The notes below the pieces were generated by a model. That model searched no databases. It was not told the DNA's origin and worked only from the letters and a program-made list of their open reading frames with translations. Source: Poseidonocella sp. HB161398 (GTDB lineage Bacteria > Pseudomonadota > Alphaproteobacteria > Rhodobacterales > Rhodobacteraceae). Taken from it: a stretch of 64,000 nucleotides of DNA. Location of the stretch: assembly GCF_005870025.1 (NCBI RefSeq), contig NZ_VATA01000005.1, forward strand, positions 62,001 through 126,000. Reading direction: 5' to 3'. Shown one piece after another: positions 53,880 through 62,994 of the stretch. The position numbers and the translations under genes are program-made. Position 1 is the first letter of the stretch. Every line of letters begins with the position of its first letter.

Positions 53880-54659
53880 CTAGCGGCCGACGAAGCGGCC
53901 GGGGCTCTCTCCGGTGAGGCCGCGGAACATGGCGATGAAGGCCGAGGCGGTGGAATAGCCCAGATCCAGCGCGACCGCCTCGACGCTGGCCCCGGCCTGC
54001 AGCCGCGAGATCGCCGCGACGACCCGCAGGCGCTGGCGCCATTCCGTCAGCGACATGCCGAGATCGCGGCGGCAGCGGCGGATCAGGCTGCGCTCGCTCA
54101 TGCCATGGGCGCGCGCCAGCTCGGCCAGCGGGCGCCCGTCCGAGGGATCGGCGCGCAGCACCGCCAGCAGCGCCCCGAGCTGCGGATCGGCCGAATCCGG
54201 CACGAAGCTGTCCGCCACCCGGCAGGCCGAGAGCTGGTCCGCCAGCACCCGGAGCAGCCGCCCCTGCGCCGCGCTGCCGTCCCAGGGCACGGCGCGCAGC
54301 TCCTCGAGGATCGCGCGCAGGAGCGGGGTGACCACCAGCGCGCAGAGCCGCCCGGGCATGGCGGCGCAGAGATCGCGGGCGACATAGACCGAACAATGCT
54401 CGGTCGCCTCGCGGTTGGAGCCGGTATGCGCCAGTCCCGGCGGGATCCAGATGCCCATATGCGGGGGTGCCAGCAGACGCGCGCCGGCCGCCGTCACCTC
54501 GGTTACCCCGGCATGGCAGTAGACGAACTCGCCCCAGTCATGCGCCGCCTCGGGATAGAGCCCGTTGGCCGGTACCGCCTCGACCCGGTGGAAGACCGGC
54601 CCCGGCAGCCGGTCGGTGAAGGGCGAGGCGCGCAGATGCGGCGCCGCAGGTTTCGGCAT
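53880..54659 (-). CDS. AraC-family regulator divergent from an exporter gene
   Basis: A 259-residue factor: an N-terminal cupin (HDWGEFVYCHAGVTEVTAAGARLLAPPHMGIWIPPGLAHTG) and a C-terminal double helix-turn-helix (LAELARAHGMSERSLIRRCRRDLGMSLTEWRQRLRVVAAISRL and VALDLGYSTASAFIAMFRGLTGESPGRFV). The ATG at 54659 has GAGGA upstream. It is divergent from the EamA transporter gene 97 bases away and probably controls it. Confidence 0.9.
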   Translation of the reverse strand: MPKPAAPHLRASPFTDRLPGPVFHRVEAVPANGLYPEAAHDWGEFVYCHAGVTEVTAAGARLLAPPHMGIWIPPGLAHTGSNREATEHCSVYVARDLCAAMPGRLCALVVTPLLRAILEELRAVPWDGSAAQGRLLRVLADQLSACRVADSFVPDSADPQLGALLAVLRADPSDGRPLAELARAHGMSERSLIRRCRRDLGMSLTEWRQRLRVVAAISRLQAGASVEAVALDLGYSTASAFIAMFRGLTGESPGRFVGR

Positions 54660-54756
54660 GGCTGGCCCGTCCTCGCTAGCGACTGGCAGTTCTGCGCTAT
54701 ATGCCGCAGATGCGACGGGATAGACAGCGCGGAGTTCTCCGTCCGTCAGGTGCGCC

Positions 54757-55698
54757 ATGAAGAAACCCGTCGATGCCGCGGCCCTCTCCGCGATGCTGGT
54801 CCTCTGCCTCGTCTGGGGCATGCAGCAGGTCTCCATGAAGGCGGTGGCCGGGGCGATGGAGCCGGTGCTGCAGATCGGCCTGCGCTCGGCCGTGGCGGCG
54901 CTGCTGGTCTGGGGGTGGAGCCGCTGGCGGGGCCGGGACCGCTGGGTTCCGGGGGTGCTGGCCGGACCGGGGCTTGCGGCGGGCGGGCTCTTTGCGCTGG
55001 AATTCCTGCTCGTGGCCGCCGCGCTGGAGCGGACAAGCGCCGCGCATGTCTCGGTCTTCCTCTATACCGCGCCGGTCTTCGCGGCGATCGGGCTGCATCT
55101 GGCCCAGCCCGAGGAGCGGCTGCGGCCGGTGCAATGGACGGGGGTGGCCGTGGCTTTCGCCGGGGTGGCGGCGGTCTTCCTGCTGCCCGGAGAGGGCGGC
55201 GCTCCGGGGCTGACGGCGCAGATGCTGGCGGGCGACCTGCTGGCGCTCGGCGCGGGGCTGGCCTGGGGGATGACCACGGTGGTGATCCGCACGACGCGGC
55301 TGGCGGAGGCGCCGCCGGCGCAGACGCTCTCCTGCCAGCTCGGCATCGCCGGGGCAGCGGCGCTGGCCTTCGCCTGGGCGACCGGGCGGACCGGGGTGGC
55401 GCCGGGCGGGCTTCTCTGGGCGAGCCTCTCCTTCCAGACGCTGGTGGTCTGCGCGCTGAGCTTCCTCGCCTGGTTCCGCCTGCTGCAGATCTACCCCTCT
55501 TCGCGCCTCGGCATCCTCAGCCTGATGACGCCGCTCTTCGGCGTGGCGCTCGGCGCGCTGCTGCTGGGCGAGCCGCTTTCCCCGGGCTTTCTCGCGGGCG
55601 GCACGCTGGTGCTGGCGGGGATGGGCATCGTGCAGGGCCACGAGATGCTGCTGCAGAGGCGCCGCCGGGCAGAGGCCTGCCGCGCGGCGCAGGCCTGA
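54757..55698 (+). CDS. EamA/DMT-family transporter
   Basis: A 313-residue, 10-helix inner-membrane exporter with two EamA repeats: residues about 10-145 (LCLVWGMQQVSMKAV at helix 1, ALERTSAAHVSVFLYTAPVF) and about 160-295 (LGAGLAWGMTTVVIRT, RLGILSLMTPLFGVALGALLLGE). Relatives export amino acids or metabolites. The basic C-terminus (QRRRRAEACRAAQA) is cytoplasmic. It is likely regulated by the divergent AraC gene; the substrate is unknown. Confidence 0.9.
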   Translation: MKKPVDAAALSAMLVLCLVWGMQQVSMKAVAGAMEPVLQIGLRSAVAALLVWGWSRWRGRDRWVPGVLAGPGLAAGGLFALEFLLVAAALERTSAAHVSVFLYTAPVFAAIGLHLAQPEERLRPVQWTGVAVAFAGVAAVFLLPGEGGAPGLTAQMLAGDLLALGAGLAWGMTTVVIRTTRLAEAPPAQTLSCQLGIAGAAALAFAWATGRTGVAPGGLLWASLSFQTLVVCALSFLAWFRLLQIYPSSRLGILSLMTPLFGVALGALLLGEPLSPGFLAGGTLVLAGMGIVQGHEMLLQRRRRAEACRAAQA

Positions 55699-56496
55699 CC
55701 AGACGGGCCTGACCAGACGGGCCGGGCGGGGCGGGATCGTGCGCTTCCCGCGGCTCCGACGCCTAACCGGCGGCCCTTGGCGGCGCAGGTTCCGCAATGG
55801 CCAGACCGCCTGCACAGCTACGGTCGTCGCAACGTTCTGCCGCGTCATGGCTTGTCTGAGTGCCCGCACCGGCCCTGCGGGACCGCAGGGCCGGCGGCCA
55901 TCAGCGTCCGGCGGCATGTCCGAGCGGGACGGCCCGGCCCGGTCCCGGTGCGCCGCAGGATGTTCCCGGTTGTCCGCCCGACCGCGAGGGCCTTGCTGCT
56001 CCGGCCGGCGGGGGGTCTGCGGCTTGCCGACAGCAGGCGGACGGGGGAGCGTTTGGCAGGCGCCGTGAGCTTCGCTGCCGCCGGGGACGGGCGGAAGCCT
56101 GCCGTCTGCCTGGCGCCCGCAGGCAAGCCACCGGGTGCCGGGACCTGCGGGAAGATCTGCCTCCGGGACCCATGCGCGGTACGGGCCAAGCTCCGCCATG
56201 GCCGCACCGATCCCGGCGCCGCCATGACGCGCGCACGGACTTGGATACCCGTGTGCGCCGGGGACGGCGCGGATGCCTGCCGCAGGGCGTCTGGGGGGCG
56301 CTCCGCCGCGCGGTGGCTCCGCGCCGGATGCCCCTGTCGCGATGTCCCTGTCCCGATGCGGCCGGACGGGCGCTCGGCCGGCTCCCGAGGCTGGCGGATC
56401 TCTGCGGCATTTGAGGTATTTCGATAGGCCATTAGCGGAACATTATCGGTGCGGAGCCTAGCGTGCGACGGACGTCAACTGCCGCAGGGGCCCCGC
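55699..56496. other. Gene-free gap
   Basis: A short tandem duplication of CTGACCAGACGGGC lies right after the transporter stop. The rest is GC-rich and has no supported gene. AACATTATCGGTGCGG at about 56438 is the only AT-rich patch and may hold the promoter of the histidine kinase. Confidence 0.45.
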
Positions 56497-58620
56497 ATGC
56501 CACCGAATTCCGAAGTCATTGCAATGGCGCGGCAGGTCTGTCCCGCCTGGGCCGCTGCCGGCGGCCGGGCCGCGCTTTCCGCACCCGGCGCCGGCTTCGC
56601 GGCGGCCGCGGCAGCGATCGCCGCGGGCAATCTCGTCCTGGGCTGGGGGCTTGGATGGACCGCCGCCATCCGGGTTTTCGAGGGCTTCCCGGCCATGGTG
56701 CCCGAGACGGCGGCCAGCCTGCTCTTCTCCGCGGCCGGGATCCTGCTTGCCGGGCAGCGGAAGACCGCGCCGCTCCTGATGGCCTGCATCTTCGCGATCC
56801 TCGTGATCGTCGCCAATGCCTTCGTCCGGCCGCTGATGGCCCGGGGGATGATCGCGGGCGACGCCATGTCGGTCGTCACCGCGCTGTCGCTGATCCTGAT
56901 CGCCGCGGGGCTCGGCTGCCGCCTTGCCGCGGCCCGGCGGCGCGCGATGGCGACCCAGTGCTGCGCGACGGCCGGGTTCTGCCTGACGCTGGTCACGCTG
57001 ACCGGCTACACCTTCGGGGCGGAGGCGCTGACCGGGGTGCCGGGCTTCACCGAAATCGCGCTGCACACCGCCGGCGCGCTCGCCCTGGTCTTCGCCGCGC
57101 TCCTGGCGCTCGACCGGGATGCGGGCTGGGTCGGCATCCTGACCGGACAGGGGAAGGGCAGCCAGGTGGTGCGCCGCATCTTCCCGCTGCTCCTGGTGCT
57201 GCAGTGGATCTCGGTTCTGGTCGCCTATCTGCTCGCCACCGGCGGCACGGTCACGGTCAATTTCGCCGTCGCCGCCTTCGCCTCGGCGATGGTCGTGACC
57301 ATCGGCGCCGCCGGGCTGGTCCTGGCGCAGGTGGTCAACCGCTACGAGGAGCGCGCCCGCCGCTTCGAGGCCGAATTGCGGCGCAAGGTGCAGGCGGAGC
57401 ACGAGCGCGAGCTGGCGCTCGGCAAGATCAAGGGGATGGAGGCGCTCGCCGCGCTGGTCGGCGGCGTCGCGCATGACTTCAACAACACGCTGGCCGTGAT
57501 CCGCGGCAGCCTCGACCTGCTGGCGCTCGAAGAGGGCAGCGAGGCCGCGCGCGGCTATGTCGGCATGGCCCTGGCGGCGACCGAGCAGGGCGCCGGGCTG
57601 ACCGGCCAGCTCCTGGCCTACGGGCGGCGATCCGTCCTGAACCCCAGGGCCTCGCAGCTGCGGCCGCTGGTCGAGGAGACGGTCGAGATGTTCGCGCGGG
57701 TGGCGCCTGCCGGGCTGGCGGTCGCCTCCCGTTCCGGCAAGTGCGACGCGGCGGTGGAGATCGACGGCGGCGCCTTCTGCCAGGCGCTCCTGAACCTGCT
57801 GGTGAATGCGCGCGACGCGACGGAGGGCAGCGGGCACGTCCTGCTGTGCTGCGCGCAGCGCCAGGTCGGTCCCGGCCTGGCCCGGCGCTTCAATGGCGGC
57901 GCGGGGATGGCGCCCGGGCGCTACCTTCTGGTGCGGGTCGCCGATGACGGCGCCGGGATGGATGCCGCGACGCTGGCGCGGGCGACCGAGCCGTTCTTCT
58001 CCACGAAGGAGCCGGGCAAGGGGACGGGGCTCGGGCTGGCCTCGGTCATCGGCTTCTGCAGCCAGTCGCGGGGCGGGCTCTGCATCACCTCGCGCCCCGG
58101 GCGCGGCACCGTGATGACCATGGCCTTTCCGGTGGCGGGCCGGTCCGCGGCCGCGCGGACCGTGCCCGGCGCGGAGGCGCGGGCAGCCACGGCGGAGGCG
58201 CTGCAGATCCTGCTGGTCGAGGACAATGCCGCGGTCGCCCGGCTGATGGCCGACGGGCTGTCCCGGGCGGGCCACCGGATCCGCAGGGTCGCCGATGCCG
58301 AAGCCGCGCTCGACGCGCTCGCGGAGGGCGACCTGCCGGACGTGCTGGTCACCGATGTCGGGCTGCCGGGTCCGCTGCAGGGCAGCGCGCTGGCCGCGCT
58401 GGTGGCGGAGCGCCATGCCTCGGTCGCGGTCGTCATCGCCTCGGGCATCCCGGATGACGCGGCGCGCAGCCTCGCCAGTTCCAGCGCGCCGGTCCTGCTG
58501 CAGAAGCCCGTCAGCCTCGACCGCCTCCATGCCGCCATCGCCGAGGCCCTGTCGCGCCGGGCGGCGCGGTCCGCTCTCCGGAGCCCGGCCCGGGGCGGGA
58601 CGGCCCCCGCACCGCGCTAG
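56497..58620 (+). CDS. Multi-pass hybrid histidine kinase with receiver domain
   Basis: 708 residues. About 25-290 is an integral membrane sensor with some seven helices and no known input domain. The dimerisation box VGGVAHDFNNTLAVIRG has the phosphorylated His326. Next come the ATPase boxes NLLVNARDAT, DDGAGMD, EPFFSTKEPGKGTGLGLAS. A C-terminal receiver (ILLVEDNAAVARLMADGL) has the acceptor Asp620 in LVTDVGLPG. The HDFNN type box and lone receiver resemble blue-light and stress kinases of alphaproteobacteria, without a LOV domain. The start at 56497 is chosen by position; an ATG at 56524 is possible. No output gene is adjacent. Confidence 0.88.
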   Translation: MPPNSEVIAMARQVCPAWAAAGGRAALSAPGAGFAAAAAAIAAGNLVLGWGLGWTAAIRVFEGFPAMVPETAASLLFSAAGILLAGQRKTAPLLMACIFAILVIVANAFVRPLMARGMIAGDAMSVVTALSLILIAAGLGCRLAAARRRAMATQCCATAGFCLTLVTLTGYTFGAEALTGVPGFTEIALHTAGALALVFAALLALDRDAGWVGILTGQGKGSQVVRRIFPLLLVLQWISVLVAYLLATGGTVTVNFAVAAFASAMVVTIGAAGLVLAQVVNRYEERARRFEAELRRKVQAEHERELALGKIKGMEALAALVGGVAHDFNNTLAVIRGSLDLLALEEGSEAARGYVGMALAATEQGAGLTGQLLAYGRRSVLNPRASQLRPLVEETVEMFARVAPAGLAVASRSGKCDAAVEIDGGAFCQALLNLLVNARDATEGSGHVLLCCAQRQVGPGLARRFNGGAGMAPGRYLLVRVADDGAGMDAATLARATEPFFSTKEPGKGTGLGLASVIGFCSQSRGGLCITSRPGRGTVMTMAFPVAGRSAAARTVPGAEARAATAEALQILLVEDNAAVARLMADGLSRAGHRIRRVADAEAALDALAEGDLPDVLVTDVGLPGPLQGSALAALVAERHASVAVVIASGIPDDAARSLASSSAPVLLQKPVSLDRLHAAIAEALSRRAARSALRSPARGGTAPAPR

Positions 58621-60141
58621 CAGGGGTCCGCCGGCGGCCCGGCACTGTCCGGACCAACCGGGTGCTGCGGAGGTCGCGGGACTGCAGGGGCCGAGGACAC
58701 GGGCGGGCGGCGTGTCGTGCCTGGCGGCCACATGGGGGCAAGAGGCGCGCAGCCAATGCCCGGGCGGCCCGGAGCACCGGAGCAATGCACATGACGTCCA
58801 TGGCGATCCGGGAACAGCCGACGCCGGCGAAGCCGGTGCCGTACCGGTCCGGAGCTGTCCCGTGACCGGGTTGCCTGCGGGACCTGTGCCGGCAGCTGCC
58901 ATATGGACGGGACCGGCGCCGCACTGCGCGAGGGGCGCCAGTCCCGGGAACTGCGACCGTCGCGCCCGGGGAACTCCCGGAGCCCCCTTGGGAAGAGGCT
59001 CTCCGTCCTGCGGCGTCGAAGACGCGGGCCCGGCAGGCGGGAGCGAAACATCCCTGGCGCCAGAGCAGGCGTCCGGAGTTTCCGGGCTGGCCGGGTCCCG
59101 TCCGCCAGACAGGCCGCGGGCAGCACGCGGGACGGTCTGCGAAGGATCGGGCCGGGCACGAGCATCCCCGCCTCAGCTCATATGCATGCCTCGACGTCCT
59201 GCGCGGCAGGCTGACCTGCGGAAGCTCGGTGACGGGCAGGACGGCCGGTTTGAGCGCTTTGGCCGCGCGGAACTCGCCGCGCATGACCGGACAGCTTGAT
59301 GACGGCGCGTGCGCAAGGACAGGCATCAGCGCCGTGCCGGGACGGGCCATCTCCTCGAAGCTCGCTGCAATGTCGCGGGCGGTGGACAATCCCCGCGACG
59401 GCGGGCTGCAGACCATGGCCTGTGGCCAGTCAGGTGAACTGCGTGAACCGAGACGCTTGCCACGGATCGCCGGGCTCATCATTTCCTGCCGTGATACGCC
59501 GCCAGTCCCCGTTCCAGCGTCCTTCCTCACGCGCAATCCGGCCAGGGATCGCAGACGGGAGCAGAGGCAGTGGCCACGGGTGCCGGGGCTCTGCAGGCGG
59601 CTCTGCCGCCGACGGCAGCCATACGGGCTCCCGGAAAGATCGAGACAGGGTGCTGCAAAAGCCCGTGCGCCTTCAGAGACCGGGGCAGAAGTCGGAAAAT
59701 CTGTCCCGGAGGCGGCTGGACTTGCCCTTCTCTGGGAACGGCTCTGGCGAGCAATGGAACATTGCCCTCCCTGGCGATGCCTCCGACCCTGTCCCGGCAC
59801 CTTGCCAATATCCGGTCTTCTTGCGGCCTGCGCCGGAGACGCGCAGCAGCCGCATCCGCAAGCTGGGGGAGCTTGACTGAAGAGGCAGGGGAATACCGGC
59901 TATTGGCGGAGGACAGCCCTCGGCCAGTCTGGCCGCGAAGCGCATCTTGCGGTCCGGCCCCGGAGGCCCAGGAGGGGAGCGCGTGGCACCGGGCCGGGCG
60001 GCCCGCCTTCCGGCGGTGCCTTGATTTCCAGGGGGCCGGCTGTCCTGGCGGGCTGGGCAGGCGCCGCTAAGTGTCCGCGCGGACCGCGCGTGGCGGTCCG
60101 GACGACCGGTGCCCGCCGCGGCAGGCACCGGCCGCCGCGGG
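58621..60141. other. 1.5-kb stretch without a supported gene, containing MITE copy 3
   Basis: Besides the element at 59646-59804, the stretch is GC-rich. Minus-strand frames around 59200-59500 give protein-like but unrecognisable sequence and could be a decayed gene. No repeat other than the element was seen. Confidence 0.45.
59646..59804 (+). mobile_element. MITE-like element, copy 3 of 3 (159 bases)
   Basis: The left end is CAGGGTGCTGCAAAAG; the right end read inverted is CAAGGTGCCGGGACAG, more decayed. GCGGCTGGACTTGCCC lies 66 bases in, against 65 in copy 2. No target duplication is left. It is non-coding. Confidence 0.5.
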
Positions 60142-62058
60142 CTATTGCGCGGCCGGGTCCAGCGGCGGGGCAGCCTCGACGACGAGCGCGGCATCGGCGG
60201 CAAGCAGCAGCCGCTGCCCGACCAGCGCTTCGGCGGCCTCTGCGAGACGGGCCCGGTAGGCGCCGTCATCCGCGTAGCGGGCCGAGAGCGGCGCGCGGCT
60301 GTCCCGGGCGTCCTCCTGCACGGGAAACGGCACGAAGCTGCCCGTCAGGCTGCACAGGTCGCCTTCGGCGAAGCCCTCGCTGCGGAGGTTCCAGCCCATG
60401 TAGCTGCCGGTCGGCACGGCAACCCTCGGCAGCTTGACGCCCACCAGCGCGATGCCGTCGGAATCGAGCTCCGGCACCATCAGGTCATAGGCCGCGCCGG
60501 GCACCGGCGGGGTCGAGCCGTGATCCATGACGTTCAGCGGGTTCGGCTGCGGCGCCGGCCGGGTGCCGTCGATCTGCGGCATCTGCTGGCCGGCCGGCGA
60601 GACCAGCCCCGTGCCGCCGAGACCCGGGAAGACGCTGTCGGGCGGCGCGGTCCCCTCGGCCACCCAGTCCTCCAGCGCGACTTCCAGCGCGCGCAGGACC
60701 GGGGCCGCGCTGAGCGGGTTCTTCATGTAGTCGCAGGTCGCCACCTCGGCGGGGGACCCGCCCCAGCTGTTGAAATGCGGCGCGCCCGCCAGGTAGTAGA
60801 GCCGCACCGTGTCCGGCATGTCCAGCGGCGTCCCGTCCGGCGCGGTCGAGACCAGCGAGGAGCGGCCCTGCCAGAACTCGGTATCGGTGTCGGTATGCAT
60901 CAGCTTCGGGCAGGTCTCCGTGGCCTGGCACTTGTCGAGGATGCTGCCGGTCCGGCCGGTCAGCGGATCGGTCGTTTCGGCATAGGTGAAGGGGAACTGG
61001 TCGCCCGGATAGTCGTGGTCCTCGTGCTGGCGCGAATAGCGCCCGGCCAGCGCGAAGGGATAGTTGGTGTAGGTCTTGCGCGACCCGGCGATATGCGCGA
61101 TCGCGCCGTCGAAGACCCGCGCGCCGGTCCCGTCCGCGTTGAACCCCTGGTAGATCAGGTCGCGCATGAACCGTCCGGACTGCGAGATGCCGATGCCCAG
61201 CGTGTGCTCGACCGGCCCGAGCGGCGATGCCGCGTCATGGCCGCCGGAGCCGCGCAGGAAGGAGACGATATCGGCCGTCGCGACAAAGCCGAGCCCGGCC
61301 GGAACGGCGCCCGTTGCCGGATAGACGAAGTCGTAGATCGCGCCGCCGTCATAGCCCGCGGGGCGGCTGATCTCGATCGCCGTCCCGTCGACATAGCGGA
61401 AGCTCAGCCCCTCGGGCGTCTCCCTGGGCGCATCCGGCGTGGCGCGCACCGTCAGGACGGCCTTCGCGGGGTCCATGTCCGCGGGCGGATAGGTCAGCGT
61501 CATGGTGCCTGACGGCTCGGCATCGTCGAACACCGCCTGCTCGCGCGAGAGGCCGGTGACGCCCTCCGCCACGGGCAGGTCGAGATTGAGGAGCTCCTCG
61601 CCCAGATGCGTCTGCCAGCCGCTCCAGACCAGGACATGCCCGCGGTTCATCAGGAATCCGTCGCCCGGCTTGCCGATGTCGAACCCGGATCCGGCCGGGG
61701 ACAGGTTCAGCCCCTGGAAGGACAGGTTCCGGCCGCGGTTCACCACTTCGTAGAAGAGCATGCCCGACCCGGTTCCGGTGGGCCGCAGGATCGCGACCTC
61801 GGACCGGAATTCGACCAGCCCGTCGTCATTCACCGGCACCTTGCCGATATCGGCGATCCCGGCGGCCCGGTCCGAGCCGGGGTCGATCGCGATGGTCGCT
61901 ATGGCGTCGATCCGCTCGTAGCTGCCGGCCGTCCCGAAGACCTGGCCATCGAAGGCCGGTCCGGCGGCCAGGATCTCGAACTCCGTGACCTTCGCAGAGG
62001 CGAGGCCCGGCGCGAGCGCAAGCAGGGCGGTTCCCGCGAGCAGTGCAGGTCGTATCAT
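60142..62058 (-). CDS. Secreted alpha/beta-hydrolase-domain protein (abhydrolase_10 type)
   Basis: A 638-residue exported protein. MIRPALLAGTALLALAPGLASA is a signal peptide. GMLFYEVVNRGRNLSFQGLN near residue 100 and TLGIGISQSGRFMRDLIYQGFN near 290 are the landmarks of this large hydrolase family; the nucleophile Ser is in GISQSGR. HFNSWGGSPAEVATCDYMKNPLSAAPVLRALEVALEDWV is a family block near 460. Substrate unknown; members are often annotated as acyl-CoA or lignin-related hydrolases without proof. It lies alone, flanked by two kinase genes. Confidence 0.85.
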   Translation of the reverse strand: MIRPALLAGTALLALAPGLASAKVTEFEILAAGPAFDGQVFGTAGSYERIDAIATIAIDPGSDRAAGIADIGKVPVNDDGLVEFRSEVAILRPTGTGSGMLFYEVVNRGRNLSFQGLNLSPAGSGFDIGKPGDGFLMNRGHVLVWSGWQTHLGEELLNLDLPVAEGVTGLSREQAVFDDAEPSGTMTLTYPPADMDPAKAVLTVRATPDAPRETPEGLSFRYVDGTAIEISRPAGYDGGAIYDFVYPATGAVPAGLGFVATADIVSFLRGSGGHDAASPLGPVEHTLGIGISQSGRFMRDLIYQGFNADGTGARVFDGAIAHIAGSRKTYTNYPFALAGRYSRQHEDHDYPGDQFPFTYAETTDPLTGRTGSILDKCQATETCPKLMHTDTDTEFWQGRSSLVSTAPDGTPLDMPDTVRLYYLAGAPHFNSWGGSPAEVATCDYMKNPLSAAPVLRALEVALEDWVAEGTAPPDSVFPGLGGTGLVSPAGQQMPQIDGTRPAPQPNPLNVMDHGSTPPVPGAAYDLMVPELDSDGIALVGVKLPRVAVPTGSYMGWNLRSEGFAEGDLCSLTGSFVPFPVQEDARDSRAPLSARYADDGAYRARLAEAAEALVGQRLLLAADAALVVEAAPPLDPAAQ

Positions 62059-62994
62059 GATGTCTCCTCCTTCGTGATGGCCGGCGGGCCTGAGCCCGGG
62101 CCAAGGACTGGCCGTGCCTTGACTTGGACACCGGGGATCTGGGGGCGCGCCTTGTCTCCTGCCGCTCCGGGATGGCGCGGTCCGTCCTCCGCGTCTTTCC
62201 CTGTCCTTGATCCGCGGATCTGCATCCGGCCGCCCTCACGCTAGCGTGACCATGTTTTCTGCGTCAACCTTTTTGTATACAGAAGACAGAAGATTGCATT
62301 TCCAGCGGCCGGCACCCTTGGTCAGGCGGCCGAGGCGCTCCGGGGCAGTCCAGGCGCCGGGTTGCGGCGGTCCCCCCGGCCGGTCACGCGCTTCCGAAGA
62401 CGCTGCCCCCCGGAGATGACCGGATGTGCCAGGCGCCCGGCAAGACGGCTCCCCCTAGGGGCGGACGCCCGCCGGACCGGAGCCGCGGTCACGGTTTCGG
62501 CAGCACATGACGGGCCGGGAGGTGCCCGGACGGGCAGGGCTCCGGATGCGGGGACCGCCGCGGCCGGGCGAGGCGGGCGCCACCCGGCGACGGGTCCGGC
62601 GCCCGCCGCCGGATGCGGGACAGCCCATGACGCGCGTGCCGGGGGACCGTCCGCCTGCGGCGATGCCCGCGGCAGGCACGAAGGCCCTCCATCAGTGGCA
62701 GCGAGCCGGCGTCCGCGGGACAGGCCGGTGGCGGCAGCCCCGCCTGCGGCCGCTTTCGGCCCGAGCGCAACCGCCCCGCCAGCCCCTGCAGGCAGGGCCC
62801 GTCCGCGGCCCGAGCCTCCGTGCGGCGGCCGGTCCGCAGCTTATTTTCGGGAATCCATGATCGGACGTTGCGGCAGGGGGAGGCCGTGTCTACTAATTTA
62901 CCACATTACACCGCCACACCCATGGTCCCGGCCCGGCTGCGCCCCGGTCCTTTCTGCCCGGCGGCCATGAAGGACAATTCCGTCAGGGGGGACG
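62059..62994. other. Gap with two palindromes, otherwise no gene
   Basis: The hydrolase promoter region lies near 62059-62290 (see the palindromes). From about 62300 to 62990 the sequence is GC-rich with no supported gene. Confidence 0.5.
62236..62281. promoter_or_regulatory. Two palindromes upstream of the hydrolase gene
   Basis: TCACGCTAGCGTGA (62236-62249) is a perfect 14-base palindrome, and TGTATACA (62274-62281) is a perfect 8-base one in an AT-rich patch. Their centres are 35 bases apart. They lie 178-223 bases upstream of the secreted hydrolase gene and look like operators, but no regulator gene is adjacent. Confidence 0.5.

Noticed and set aside
56458-58902. 814-codon frame antisense to the hybrid kinase
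   Set aside because: Mirror of conserved kinase sequence; composition is typical of a shadow.
58511-59800. Minus-strand frame of 429 codons in the gap after the first kinase gene
   Set aside because: It overlaps the end of the kinase gene and MITE copy 3 and shows no family match. A decayed gene is possible but not supportable.
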